From Panulirus ornatus (lineage: Eukaryota; Arthropoda; Malacostraca; Decapoda; Palinuridae), in assembly GCF_036320965.1 (NCBI RefSeq), contig NC_092241.1:62001-126000 (forward strand): a DNA stretch of 64,000 nucleotides, given 5' to 3'. Shown here in pieces: positions 25,496-40,213 of this stretch; position 1 is the stretch's first letter; each line of letters begins with the position of its first letter. A program made the translations under genes and the position numbers. Under the pieces are notes generated by a model. That model did not search any database and was not told the origin of the DNA. It saw only the letters and a list, made by a program, of their open reading frames with translations.

Positions 25496-27103
25496 GTGAT
25501 TATTGGTGCATATGCACCTGGGCATGAGAAGAAAGATCAAGAGAGGCAAGTGTTTTGGGAGCAGCTCAATGAGTGTGTTAGTGGTTTTGATGCACGAGAC
25601 CGTGTTATAGTGATGGGTGATTTGAATGCAAAGGTGAGTAATGTGGCAGTTGAGGGAATAATTGGTATACATGGGGTGTTCAGTGTTGTAAATGGAAATG
25701 GTGAAGAGCTTGTAGATTTATGTGCTGAAAAAGGACTGATGATTGGGAATACCTGGTTTAAAAAGCGAGATATACATAAGTATACTTATGTAAGTAGGAG
25801 AGATGGCCAGAGAGCGTTATTGGATTACGTGTTAATTGACAGGCGTGCGAAAGAGACACTTTTGGATGTTAATGTGCTGAGAGGTGCAACTGGAGGGATG
25901 TCTGATCATTATCTTGTGAAGGCTAAGGTGAAGATTTGTATGGGTTTTCAGAAAAGAAGAGTGAATGTTGGGGTGAAGAGGGTGGTGAGAGTAAGCGAGC
26001 TTGAGAAGTTGACCTGTGTGAGGAAGTACCAGGAGAGACTGAGTACAGAATGGAAAAAGGTGAGAACAATAAAAGTAAGGGGAGTAGGGGAGGAATGGGA
26101 TGTATTTAGGGAATCAGTGATGGATTGCGCAAAAGATGCTTGTGGCATGAGAAGAGTGGGAGGTGGGTTGATTAGAAAGGGTAGTGAGTGGTGGGATGAA
26201 GAAGTAAGAGTATTAGTGAAAGAGAAGAGAGAGGCATTTGGACGATTTTTGCAGGGAAAAAATGCAATTGAGTGGGAGATGTATAAAAGAAAGAGACAGG
26301 AGGTCAAGAGAAAGGTGCAAGAGGTGAAAAAAAGGGCAAATGAGAGTTGGGGTGAGAGAGTATCATTAAATTTTAGGGAGAATAAAAAGATGTTCTGGAA
26401 GGAGGTAAATAAAGTGCGTAAGACAAGGGAGCAAATGGGAACTTCAGTGAAGTGCGCAAATGGGGAGGTGATAACAAGTAGTGGTGATGTGAGAAGGAGA
26501 TGGCGTGAGTATTTTGAAGGTTTGTTAAATGTGTTTGATGATAGAGTGGCAGATATAGGGTGTTTTGGTCGAGGTGGTGTGCAAAGTGACAGGGTTAGGG
26601 AAAATGATTTGGTAAACAGAGAAGAGGTAGTGAAAGCTTTGCGGAAGATAAAAGCCGGCAAGGAAGCAGGTTTGGATGGTATTGCAGTGGAATTTATTAA
26701 AAAAGGGGGTGACTGTATTGTTGACTGGTTGGTAAGGTTATTTAATGTATGTATGACTCATGGTGAGGTGCCTGAGGATTGGCGGAATGCGTGCATAGTG
26801 CCATTGTACAAAGGCAAAGGGGATAAGATTGAGTGCTCAAATTACAGAGGTATAAGTTTGTTGAGTATTCCTGGTAAATTATATGGGAGGGTATTGATTG
26901 AGAGGGTGAAGGCATGTACAGAGCATCAGATTGGGGAAGAGCAGTGTGGTTTCAGAAGTGGTAGAGGATGTGTGGATCAGGTGTTTGCTTTGAAGAATGT
27001 ATGTGAGAAATACTTAGAAAAGCAAATGGATTTGTATGTAGCATTTATGGATCTGGAGAAGGCATATGATAGAGTTGATAGAGATGCTCTGTGGAAGGTA
27101 TGA
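25496..27103 (+). pseudogene. RTE endonuclease C-term, linker and RT N-term (535 codons)
   Basis: The frame has the endonuclease motifs VIVMGDLNAKV, RALLDYVLIDRR and SDHYLVKAK, a charged linker (KRKRQEVKRKVQEVKKR, possible coiled coil), then RT blocks [38 protein letters not shown] and AFMDLEKAYDRVDRDALWKV. It ends at a TGA that replaces the Leu codon of VLRIYGVGG. Continues in the same frame at 27,116. Confidence 0.9.
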
Positions 27104-27115
27104 AGAATATATGGT

Positions 27116-28138
27116 GTGGGAGGAAAGTTGTTAGAAGCAGTGAAAAGTTTTTATCGAGGATGTAAGGCATGTGTACGTGTAGGAAGAGAGGAAAGTGATT
27201 GGTTCTCAGTGAATGTATGTTTGCGGCAGGGGTGTGTGATGTCTCCATGGTTGTTTAATTTGTTTATGGATGGGGTTGTTAGGGAGGTAAATGCAAGAGT
27301 TTTGGAAAGAGGGGCAAGTATGAAGTCTGTTGGGGATGAGAGAGCTTGGGAAGTGAGTCAGTTGTTGTTCGCTGATGATACAGCGCTGGTGCCTGATTCA
27401 TGTGAGAAACTGCAGAAGCTGGTGACTGAGTTTGGTGAAGTGTGTGGAAGAAGAAAGTTAAGAGTAAATGTGAATAAGAGCAAGGTTATTAGGTACAGTA
27501 GGGTTGAGGGTCAAGTCAATTGGGAGGTGAGTTTGAATGGAGAAAAACTGGAGGAAGTGAAGTGTTTTAGATATCTGGGAGTGGATCTGGCAGCGGATGG
27601 AACCATGGAAGCGGAAGTGGATCATAGGGTGGGGGAGGGGGCGAAAATTCTGGGGGCCTTGAAGAATGTGTGGAAGTCGAGAACATTATCTCGGAAAGCA
27701 AAAATGGGTATGTTTGAAGGAATAGTGGGTCCAACAATGTTGTATGGTTGCGAGGCGTGGGCTATGGATAGAGTTGGGCGCAGGAGGATGGATGTGCTGG
27801 AAATGAGATGTTTGAGGACAATGTGTGGTGTGAGGTGGTTTGATCGAGTGAGTAACGTAAGGGTAAGAGAGATGTGTGGAAATAAAAAGAGCGTGGTTGA
27901 GAGAGCAGAAGAGGGTGTTTTGAAGTGGTTTGGGCACATGGAGAAGATGAGTGAGGAAAGATTGACTAAGAGGATATATGTGTCGGAGGTGGAGGGAACA
28001 AGGAGAAGAGGGAGACCAAATTGGATGTGGAAAGATGGAGTGAAAAAGATTTTGTGTGATCGGGGCCTGAACATGCAGGAGGGTGAAAGGAGGGCAAGGA
28101 ATAGAGTGAATTGGAGCGATGTGTTATACCGGGGTTGA
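27116..28138 (+). pseudogene. RTE RT C-terminal part (340 codons)
   Basis: Continues from the preceding frame past the TGA. Motif B LRQGCVMSPWLFNLF, motif C FADD at residue 85, then the thumb and C-terminal domain to YRG-stop. There are single substitutions in otherwise invariant blocks (VPDSCE, IVGPTML, DRVGRRR), but the frame is intact. Confidence 0.9.
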
Positions 28139-28345
28139 CGTGCTGTCAGTGGATTGAATCAAGGCATGTGAAGCGTCTGGGGTAAGCCATGGAAAGCTGT
28201 GTAGGTATGTATATTTGCGTGTGTGGACGTATGTATATACATGTGTATGGGGGGGGGGGGTTGGGCCATTTCTTTCGTGTTTTTCCTTGCGCTACCTCGC
28301 AAACGCGGGAGACAGCGACAAAGTATAAAAAAAAAAAAAAAATAT

Positions 28346-29392
28346 ATGCAAGAGTTTTGGAAAGAGGGGCAAGTATGAAGTCTGTTGGGGACGAGAGAGC
28401 TTGGGAAGTGAGTCAGTTGTTGTTCGCTGATGATACAGCGCTGGTGGCTGATTCATGTGAGAAACTGCAGAAGCTGGTGACTGAGTTTGGTAAAGTGTGT
28501 GGAAGAAGAAAGTTAAGAGTAAATGTGAATAAGAGCAAGGTTATTAGGTACAGTAGGGTTGAGGGTCAAGTCAATTGGGAGGTGAGTTTGAATGGAGAAA
28601 AACTGGAGGAAGTGAAGTGTTTTAAATATCTGGGAGTGGATCTGGCAGCGGATGGAACCATGGAAGCGGAAGTGGATCATAGGGTGGGGGAGGGGGCGAA
28701 AATTTTGGGGGCCTTGAAGAATGTGTGGAAGTCGAGAACATTATCTCGGAAAGCAAAAATGGGTATGTTTGAAGGAATAGTGGTTCCAACAATGTTGTAT
28801 GGTTGCGAGGCGTGGGCTATGGATAGAGTTGTGCGCAGGAGGATGGAGGTGCTGGAAATGAGATGTTTGAGGACAATGTGTGGTGTGAGGTGGTTCGATC
28901 GAGTGAGTAACGTAAGGGTAAGAGAGATGTGTGGAAATAAAAACAGCGTGGTTGAGAGAGCAGAAGAGGGTGTTTTGAAGTGGTTTGGACACATGGAGAG
29001 AATGAGTGAGGAAAGATTGACCAAGAGGATATATGTGTCGGAGGTGGAGGGAACGAAGAGAAGAGGGAGACCAAATTGGAGGTGGAAAGATGGAGTGAAA
29101 AAGATTTTGTGTGATCGGGGCCTGAACATGCAGGAGGGTGAAAGGAGGGCAAGGAATAGAGTAAATTGAAGCGATGTGGTATACCGGGGTTGACGTGCTG
29201 TCAGGGGATTGAATCAAGGCATGTGAAGCGTCTGGGGTAAACCATGGAAAGCTGTGTAGGTATGTATAATTGCGTGTGTGGACGTATGTATATACATGTG
29301 TATGGGGCGGGGTTGGGCCATTTCTTTCGTCTGTTTCCTTGCGCTACCTCGCAAACGCGGGAGACAGCGACAAAGTATAATAAAGAAAAATA

Positions 29393-29395
<3 letters not shown>
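28346..29395 (+). mobile_element. RTE-like LINE (plus), RT C-terminal, S-type
   Basis: Starts at NARVLERG after motif B, immediately following the preceding copy's A run. The open frame runs to 29,169, where TGG becomes TGA (NRVN-stop), 11 residues before the usual YRG end. FADD is intact. Short 3' UTR and terminal hairpin (about 29,338-29,375), ending in AATAAAGAAAAATAAATAA and TA. Confidence 0.92.

Positions 29396-29428
<33 letters not shown>
29396..29428. repeat. (TA)n junction tract
   Basis: Short TA run between RTE pieces. Confidence 0.95.
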
Positions 29429-29432
<4 letters not shown>

Positions 29433-29737
29433 ATTTGTATGTAGCATTTATGGATCTGGAGAAGTCATATGATAGAGTTGATAGAGATGCTCTGTGGAAG
29501 GTATTAAGAATATATGGTGTGGGAGGCATATATGTATATATGTATATATGTATATATGTATGTGTCTGTGTATCTATATATATGTGTGTACATTGAGATG
29601 TATAGGTATGTATATTTGCGTGTGTGGACGTGTATGTATATACATGTGTATGGGGTGGGGTGGGCCATTTCTTTCGTCTGTTTCCTTGCGCTACCTCGCA
29701 AACGCGGGAGACAGCGACAAAGCAAAATAAAAAATGA

Positions 29738-29741
<4 letters not shown>
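29429..29741 (+). mobile_element. Minimal RTE deletion derivative
   Basis: About 100 bp of RT motif A region (MDLYVAFMDLEKSYDRVDRD to GVGG) is joined at a TATATG-rich junction (29,529) straight to the distal part of a long-type 3' UTR (ACATTGAGATGTATAGG to the terminal hairpin near 29,690-29,722). More than 1 kb between them is missing. It illustrates internal deletion at TA/TG-rich sequence. Confidence 0.9.

Positions 29742-29832
<91 letters not shown>
29742..29832. repeat. (TA)n junction tract
   Basis: TA run with one TATACATATA interruption, between RTE pieces. Confidence 0.97.
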
Positions 29833-29836
<4 letters not shown>

Positions 29837-29839
29837 GGG

Positions 29840-31297
29840 GTGTTCAGTGTTGTAAATGGATATGGTGAAGAGCTTGTAGATTTATGTGCTGAAAAAGGAC
29901 TGATGATTGGGAATACCTGGTTTAAAAAGCGAGATATACATAAGTATACGTATGTAAGTAGGAGAGATGGCCAGAGAGCGTTATTGGATTACGTGTTAAT
30001 TGACAGGCGCGCGAAAGAGAGACTTTTGGATGTTAATGTGCTAACAGGTGCAACTGGAGGGATGTCTGATCATTATCTTGTGGAGGCTAAATTGAAGATT
30101 TGTATGGGTTTTCAGAAAAGAAGTGTGAATGTTAGGGTGAAGAGGGTGGTGAGAGTAAGTGAGCTTGGGAAGGAGACTTGTGTGAGGAAGTACCAGGAGA
30201 GACTGAGTACAGAATGGAAAAAGGTGAGAACAATGGAAGTAAGGGGAGTGGGGGAGGAATGGGATGTATTTAGGGAATCAGTGATGGATTGCGCAAAAGA
30301 TGCTTGTGGCATGAGAAGAGTGGGTGGTGGGTTGATAAGAAAGGGTAGTGAGTGGTGGGATGAAAAAGTAAGATTATTAGTGAAAGAGAAGAGAGAGGCA
30401 TTTGGACGATTTTTGCAGGGAAAAAATGCAATTGAGTGGGAGATGTATAAAAGAAAGAGACAGGAGGTCAAGAGAAAGGCGCAAGCGGTGAAAAAGAAGG
30501 CAATGGAGAGTTGGGGTGAGAGAGTATCATTAAATTTTAGGGAGAATAAAAAGATGTTCTGGAAGGAGGTAAATAAAGTGCGTAAGACAAGGGAGCAAAT
30601 GGGAACTTCAGTGAAGGGCGCAAATGGGGAGGTGATAACAAGTAGTGGTGATGTGAGAATGAGATGGATTGAGTATTTTGAAGGTTTGTTGAATGTGTTT
30701 GATGATAGAGTGGTAGATATAGGGTGTTTTGGTCGACATGTTGTGCAAAGTGACAGGGTTAGGGAAAATAATTTGGTAAACAGAGAAGAGGTAGTAAAAG
30801 CTTTGCGGAAGATGAAAGCCGGCAAGGCAACAGGTTTGGATGGTATTGCAGTGGAATTTATTAAAAAAGGGGGTGACTGTATTGTTGACTGGTTGGTAAG
30901 GTTATTTAATGTATGTATGACTCATGGTGAGGTGCCTGAGGATTGGCGGAATGCGTGCATAGTGCCATTGTACAAAGGCAAAGGGGATAAGAGTGAGTGC
31001 TCAAATTACAGAGGTATAAGTTTGTTGAGTATTCCTGGTAAATTATATGGGAGGGTATTGATTGAGAGGGTGAAGGCATGTACAGAGCATCAGACTGGGG
31101 AAGAGCAGTGTGGTTTCAGAAGTGGTAGAGGATGTGTGGATCAGGTGTTTGCTTTGAAGAATGTATGTGAGAAATACTTAGAAAAGCAAATGGATTTGTA
31201 TGTAGCATTTACGGATCTGGAGAAGGCATATCATAGAGTTGATAGAGATGCTCTGTGGAAGGTATTAAGAATATATGGTGTGGAGGCAAGTTGTTAG
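29840..31297 (+). pseudogene. RTE endonuclease C-term, linker and RT N-term (485 codons)
   Basis: The frame runs from the endonuclease C-terminal third (RALLDYVLIDRR, SDHYLVEAK) through the linker to RT motif A, here TDLEKAYHRVDRD: the motif A Asp codon remains, but M is changed to T and D to H next to it. The last residues (EASC) are out of frame after the 1-bp deletion. Confidence 0.88.
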
Positions 31298-32301
31298 AAG
31301 CAGTGAAAAGTTTTTATCGAGGATATAAAGCATGTGTACGTGTAGGAAGAGAGGAAAGTGATTGGTTCTCAGTGAATGTAGGTTTCCGGCAGGGGGGTGT
31401 GATGTCTCCATGGTTGTTTAATTTGTTTATGGATGGGGTTGTTAGGGAGGTGAATGCAAGAGTTTTGGAAAGAGGGGCAAATATGAAGTCTGTTGTGGAT
31501 GAGAGAGCTTGGGAAGTGAGTCAGTTGTTGTTCGCTGATGATACAGCGTTGGTGGCTGATTCATGTGAGAAACTGCAGAAGCTGGTGACTGAGTTTGGTA
31601 AAGTGTGTGAAAGAAGAAAGTTAAGAGTAAATGTGAATAAGAGCAAGGTTATTAGGTACAGTAGGGTTGAGGGTCAAGTCAATTGGGAGGTAAGTTTGAA
31701 TGGAGAAAAACTGGAGGAAGTAAAGTGTTTTAGATATCTGGGAGTGGATCTGGCAGCGTATGGAACCATGGCAGCGGAAGTGAATCATAGGGTGGGGGAG
31801 GGGGCGAAAATCCTGGGAGCCTTGAAGAATGTTTGGAAGTCGAGAATATTATCTCGGAAAGCAAAAATGGGTATGTTTGAAGGAATAGTGGTTCCAACAA
31901 TGTTGTATGGTTGCGAAGCGTGGGCTATGGATAGAGTTGTGCGCAGGAGGGTGGATGTGCTGGAAATGAGATGTTTGAAGACAATGTGTGGTGTGAGGTG
32001 GTTTGATCGAGTAAGTAATGTAAGGGTGAGAGAGATGTGTGGAAATAAAAAGAGCGTGGTTGAGAGAGCAGAAGAGGGTGTTTTGAAATGGTTTGGGCAC
32101 ATGGAGAGAATGAGTGAGGAAAGATTGACCAAGAGGATATATGTGTCGGAGGTGGAGGGAACGAGTAGAAGTGGGAGACCAAATTGGAGGTGGAAAGATG
32201 GAGTGAAAAAGATTTTGTGTGATCGGGGCCTGAACATGCAGGAGGGTGAAAGGAGGGCAAGGAATAGAGTGAATTGGATCGATGTGGTATACCGGGGTTG
32301 A
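31255..32301 (+). pseudogene. RTE RT C-terminal part (348 codons)
   Basis: True RTE frame from about 31,281 onward: GKLLEAVKSFYRG, motif B (FRQGGVMSPWLFNLF, with two substitutions), FADD at residue 93, and the C-terminal domain to YRG-stop. The first 9 codons overlap the upstream frame and are not native. Confidence 0.88.
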
Positions 32302-32749
32302 CGTGCTGTCAGTGGATTGAATCAGGGCATGTGAAGCGTCTGGGGTAAACCATGGAAAGTTGTGTGGGGCCTGGATGTGGAATGGGAGCTGTGGTTTCGG
32401 GCATTATTGCATGACAGCTAGAGACTGAGTCTGAACGAATGGGGCCTTTGTTGTCTTTTCCTAGTGCTACCTCGCACACACGAGGGGGGAGGGGGATGGT
32501 ATTCCATGTGTGGCGAGGTGGCGATGGAAATGAATAAAGGCATACAGTGTGAATTGTGTGCATGGGTATATATATATATGTGTCTGTGTGTCTATATATA
32601 TGTGTACATTGAGAAGTATAGGTATGTATATTTGCGTATGTGGACGTGTATGTATATACATTGTGTATAGGGGTGGGTTGGGCCATTTCTTTCGTCTGTT
32701 TCCTTGCGCTACCTCGCAAACGCGGGAGACAGCGACAAAGCAAAATAAA

Positions 32750-32960
<211 letters not shown>

Positions 32961-33057
32961 CCTATGAGTCCACGGGGAAAATGAAACACGAAAATTTCCC
33001 AAGTGCACTATCGTGTAATAATCACATCATCAGGGGAGACACAAGAGAGAAATATAA
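32961..33057 (-). mobile_element. Orphan Penelope-like 3' repeat (minus)
   Basis: The reverse complement matches the 3' repeats of the PLE copies at 11,390-11,475 and 20,315-20,400: CTCTTGTGTCTCCCCTGATG, TGTGATTATTACACGA, GTGCACTTGGGAAA, CGTGTTTCATTTTCCCCGTG. No coding part is attached. It is joined to RTE sequence at 33,058 without a TA tract. Confidence 0.85.
32994..33040 (-). ncRNA. Hammerhead-like motif, GAAA box mutated
   Basis: On the minus strand: CTGATGA (33,033-33,027), GTG/CAC stem II, GATA in place of GAAA (33,012-33,009), AGTGCACT palindrome, T, GGGAAA. TCCC before the core can pair with GGGA after it (stem I). It retains the best stem I of the three copies but has a substitution in the invariant GAAA box. 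Confidence 0.6.
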
Positions 33058-34296
33058 GAGGGGCAAGTATGCAGTCTGTTGTGGATGAGAGAGCTTGGGA
33101 AGTGAGTCAGTTGTTGTTCGCTGATGATACAGCGCTGGTGGCTGATTCATATGACAAACTGCAGAAGCTGGTGACTGAGTTCGGTAAAGTGTGTGAAAGA
33201 AGAAACTTGAGAGCAAATGTGAATAAGAGCAAGGTTATTAGGTACAGTAGGGTTGAGGGTCAAGTCAATTGAGAGGTAAGTTTGAATGGAGTAAAAGTGG
33301 AGGAAGTAAAGTGTTTTAGATATCTGGGAGTGGATCTGGCAGCGGATGGAACCATGGAAGCGGAAGTGAGCCTTGAAGAATGTTTGGAAGTCGAGAACAT
33401 TATCTCGGTAAGCAAAAAAGGGTATGTTTGAAGGAATAGTGGTTCCAACAATGTTGTATGGTTGCGAGGCGCGGGCTATGGATAGAGTTGTGCGCAGGAG
33501 GGTGGATGTGCTGGAAATCAGATGTTTGAGGACAATATGTGGTATGAGTTGGTTTGATCGAGTAAGTAATGAACGGTAAGAGAAATGTGTGGTAATAAAA
33601 GAGTGTAGTTGAGAGAGAAGAAAAGGGTGTTTTGAAACGGTTTGGTCACATGGAGAGAATGAGTGAGGAAAGATTGACCAAGAGGATATATGTGTCAGAG
33701 GTGGAGGGAACGAGGAGAATTGGGAGACCAAATTGGAGGTGGAAAGATGGAGTGAAAAAGATTTTGAGTAGTCGGGGCCTGAACATGCAGGAGGGTGAAA
33801 GGCGTGGAAGGAATAGAGTGATTTGGAACGATGTGGGATACCGGGGTCGACGTGCTGTCATTGGATTGAACCAAGGCATGTGAAGCGTCTGGGGTAAACC
33901 ATGGAAATTTGTGTGGGGCCTGGATGTGGAAAGGCAGCTGTGGTTTCGGTGCATTATTACATGACATCTAGAGACTGAGTCTGAACGAATGGGGCCTTTG
34001 TTGTCTTTTCCCAGCGCTACCTCGCACACATGAGGGGGGGGGGGGTTGTTATTCCATGTGTGGCGAGGTGGCGACGGAAATAAATAAAGGCAGACAGTAT
34101 GAATTATGTACATGTGTATATATGTATATGTCTGTGTGTGTATATATAGGCATACGCTGAGATGTATAGGTATGTATATTTGCGTGTGTGGACGTGTATG
34201 TATATACATGTGTATGTGGGTGGGTTTGGCCATTCTTTCGTCTGTTTCCTTGCGCTACCTCGCTAACGCGGGAGACAGCGACAAAGCAAAATAAAT
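33058..34296 (+). mobile_element. RTE-like LINE (plus), RT C-terminal, L-type, decayed
   Basis: Starts at [22 protein letters not shown] is retained. Lesions: TGG to TGA at 33,271, loss of about 60 bp near 33,370 (between the AEV and ALKNVWKS codons), AAA to TAA at 33,410, and frameshifts near 33,575 and 33,600. The C-terminal frame ends in the longer form YRGRRAVIGLNQGM. Long 3' UTR with internal hairpin (34,014-34,074) and terminal hairpin (34,249-34,285). Confidence 0.9.
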
Positions 34297-34347
34297 ATGA
34301 TAAATATAATAATAATAATAATAATAATAGTAATAATAATAATAAAT
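34297..34347. repeat. (AAT)n microsatellite
   Basis: About 17 AAT units separating two RTE copies in tail-to-tail orientation, in the place where most other junctions have TA. Confidence 0.96.
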
Positions 34348-35284
34348 TTCATTATTTATTTTGCTTTGTCACTGTCTCCCGCGTTTGGGAGGTTGCGCAA
34401 GGAAACAGATGAAAGAAATGGCCCAACCCACCTCCATACACATGTATATACATACACGTCCACACACGCAAATATACATACCTATACATCTCAATGTACA
34501 CATGTACACATATATATACACACACTGACACATACATATATATCCATGCACAATTCACACTGTCTGCCTTTATTCATTCTCATCGCCACCTCGCCACACA
34601 TGGAATACCACCCCCCTCCCCCCTCATGTGTGCGAGGTAGCGCTAGGAAAAGACAACAAAGGCCCCATTCGTTCACACTCAGTCTCTAGCTGTCATGTAA
34701 TAATGCCCGAAACCACAGCTCCCTTTCTTCATCAAGGCCCCACACAACTTTCCATGGTTTACCCCAGACGCTTCACATGCCCTGATTCAATCCACTGACA
34801 GCACGTCAACCCCGGTATACCACATCAATCCAATTCACTCAAACCACCTCACACCACACATTGTCCTCAAACATCTTATTTCCAGCACATCCACCCTCCT
34901 GCGCACAACTCTATCCATAGCCCACGCCTCGCAACCATACAACATTGTTGGAACCACTATTCCTTCAAACATACCCATTTTTGCTTTCCGAGATAATGTT
35001 CTCGACTTCCAAACATTCTTCAAGGCTCCCAGGATTTTCGCCCCCTCCCCCACCCTATGATTCACTTCCGCTTCCATGGTTCCATCCGCTGCCAGATCCA
35101 CTCCACATATCTAAAACACTTTACTTCCTCCAGTTTTTCTCCATTCAAACTTACCTCCCAATTGACTTGATCCTCAAACCTACTGTACCTAATAACCTTG
35201 CTCTTATTCACATTTGCTCTTAACTTTCTTCTTTCACACACTTTACCAAACTCAGTCACCAGCTTCTGCAGTTTCTCACATGAA

Positions 35285-36532
35285 TCAGCCACTAGCGCTG
35301 TCATCAGCGAACAACAACTGACTCACTTCCCAAGCTCTCTCATCCACAAGAGACTTCATACTTGCCCCTCTTTCCAAAACTCTTGCATTCACCTCCCTAA
35401 CAACCCCATCCATAAACAAATTAAACAACCATGGAGACATCACACACCCCTGCCGCAAACCTACATTCACTGAGAACCAATCACTTTGCTCTCTTCCTAC
35501 ACGTACACATGCCTTACATACTCGATAAAAACTTTTCACCGCTTCTAACAACTTGCCTCCCACACCATATATTCTTAATACCTTCCACAGAGCATCTCTA
35601 TCAACTCTATCATATGCTTTCTCCTGATCCATAAATGCTACATACAAATCCATTTGCTTTTCTACGTATTTCTCACATACATTCTTCAAAGCAAACACCT
35701 GATCCACACATCCTCTACCACTTCTAAAACCACACTGTCCTTCCGCAATCTGATGCTCTGTACATGCCTTCACCCTCTCAATCAATACCTTCCCATATAA
35801 TTTACCAGGAATACTCAACAAACTTATACCTCTGTAATTTAAGCACTCACTCTTATCCCCTTTGCCTTTGTACAATGGCACTATGCACGCATTCCACCAA
35901 TCCTCATGCACCTCACCATGAGCCATACATACATTAAATAACCTTACCAACCAGTCAACAATACAGTCACCCCCTTTTTTAATAGATTCCACTGCAATAC
36001 CATCCAAACCTGCTGCCTTGCCGGCTTTCATCTTCCGCAAAGCTTTTACTACCTCTTCTCTGTTAACCAAATCATTTTCCCTAACCCTCTCACTTTGCAC
36101 ACCACCTCGACCAAAACACCCTATATCTGCCACTCTATCACCAAACATATTCAACAAACCTTCAAAATACTCACTCCATCTCATTCTCACATCACCACCA
36201 CTTGTTATCACCTCCCCATTTCCGCCCTTCACTGAAGTTCCCATTTGCTCCCTTGTCTTACGCACTTTATTTACCTCCTTCCAGAACATCTTTTTATTCT
36301 CCCTAAAATTTAATGATACTCTCTCAGCGCAACTCTCACTTGCCCTCTTTTTCACCTCTTGCACCTTTCTCTTGACCTCCTGTCTCTTTCTTTTATACAT
36401 CTCCCACTCAATTGCAATTTTTCCCTGAAAAAATCGTCCAAATGCCTCTCTCTTCTCTTTCACTAATAATCTTACTTCTTCATCCCACCACTCACTACCC
36501 TTTCTAATCAACCCACCTCCCACTCTTCTCAT
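35285..36532 (-). pseudogene. RTE linker and RT ORF (415 codons)
   Basis: Starts at MRRVGGGLIRKG just downstream of the 36,550 stop and covers the linker, [26 protein letters not shown], motif A (MDQEKAYDRVDRD), motif B and the approach to motif C, where the frame reads LLFADDSASG because three bases are lost and the frame then leaves. The four FADD residues themselves survive at the very end. Confidence 0.88.
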
Positions 36533-36550
36533 GCCACAAGCATCTTTTGC

Positions 36551-37555
36551 TCACTCCATCACTGATTCCCTAAATACATCCCATTCCTCCCCCACTCCCC
36601 TTACTTCCATTGTTCTCACCTTTTTCCATTCTGTACTCGGTCTCTCCTGGTACTTTCTCACAAAAGTCTCATTCCCAAGCTCACTTACTCTCACCACCCT
36701 CTTCACCCCAACATTCACTCTTCTTTTCTGAAAACCCATACAAATCTTCACCTTAGCCTCCACAAGATAATGATCAGACATCCCTCCAGTTGCACCTCTC
36801 AGCACATTAACATCCAAAAGTCTCTCTTTCGCGCGCCTCTCAATTAACACGTAATCCAATAATTCTCTCTGGCCATCTCTCCTACTTACATACGTATACT
36901 TATGTATATCTCGCTTTTTAAACCAAGTATTCCCAATCACCAGTCCTTTTTCAGCACATAAATCTACAAGCTCTTCACCATTTCCATTTACAACACTGAA
37001 CACCCCATGTATACCAATTATTCCCTCAACTGCCACATTACTCACCTTTTCATTCAAATCACCCATCACTATAACCCGGTCGCGTGCATCAAAACCACTA
37101 ACACACTCATTCAGCTGCTCCCAAAACACTTGCCTCTCATGATCTTTCTTCTCATGCCCAGGTGCATATTCACCAATAATCACCCATCTTTCTCCATCAA
37201 CTTTCAGTTTTACCCATATTAATCGAGAATTTACTTTCTTACATTCTATCACATACTCCCACAACTCCTGTTTCAGGAGTATTGCTACTCCTTCCCTTGC
37301 TCTTGTCCTCTCACTAACCCCTGACTTTACTCCCAAGACATTCCCAAACCACTCTTCTCCTTTAACCTTGAGCTTCGTTTCAGTCAGAGCCAAAACATCC
37401 AGGTTCCTTTCCTCAAACATACTACCTCTCTCTCCTTTTTTCACATCTTGGTTACATCCACACACATTTAGACACCCCAATCTGAGTCTACGAGGAGGAT
37501 GAGCACTCCCCGCGTGACTCCTTCTGTTTCCCACTTTTAGAAAGTTAAAATACAA
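36551..37555 (-). pseudogene. RTE AP-endonuclease ORF (334 codons)
   Basis: Gives a nearly complete endonuclease domain. The native start is probably at the VGNRRSHAG position (other copies read MGNRRRSHAG); here ATG is changed to GTG and the open frame begins 7 codons upstream. Motifs in order: RLGCLNVCGCNQD, ALTETKLKV, IIGEYAPGHEKKD (Ala to Glu), VIVMGDLNEKV, RELLDYVLIERR, SDHYLVEAK. It ends at TGA, replacing Cys of DCAKDACGM. Confidence 0.9.
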
Positions 37556-37656
37556 GGAGGGGAGGATTTCTGGTCCCCCGCTCCCGTCCCCTCTCGTCGC
37601 CTTCTACGACACGTGAGGAATGCGTGGGAAGTATTCTTTCACCCCTCTCCCCAGGG

Positions 37657-40213
<2,557 letters not shown>

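Larger units (their letters stand above)
25211..28342 (+). mobile_element. Nearly complete RTE-like LINE (plus), S-type
   Basis: Covers about 3.1 kb from NACGCNQD, about 20 residues into the ORF, to the tail. Only the 5' UTR and first codons are missing, replaced by TA. Three lesions separate it from a continuous frame: TGG to TGA at 25,417-25,419, one extra A near 25,441, and TTA to TGA at 27,101-27,103. Short 3' UTR with terminal hairpin and A run. It is joined directly to the next RTE fragment with only ATAT between, a head-to-tail arrangement. Confidence 0.94.

Noticed and set aside
28677..29129. Recurrent 150-codon antisense ORF ([15 protein letters not shown]) present opposite many RTE copies
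   Set aside because: It is a shadow of the RT C-terminal domain caused by the C-poor sense strand. It tracks RTE coding sequence exactly and shows no independent start context or domain.
29504..29855. ORFs of alternating Tyr-Ile (YIYIYI) and Cys-Val or His-Thr runs
   Set aside because: Translations of (TA)n and (TG)n microsatellites.
34297..34347. Possible CRISPR-like or satellite array at the AAT tract and other short repeats
   Set aside because: Simple trinucleotide repeat with no spacer structure; the genome is eukaryotic.
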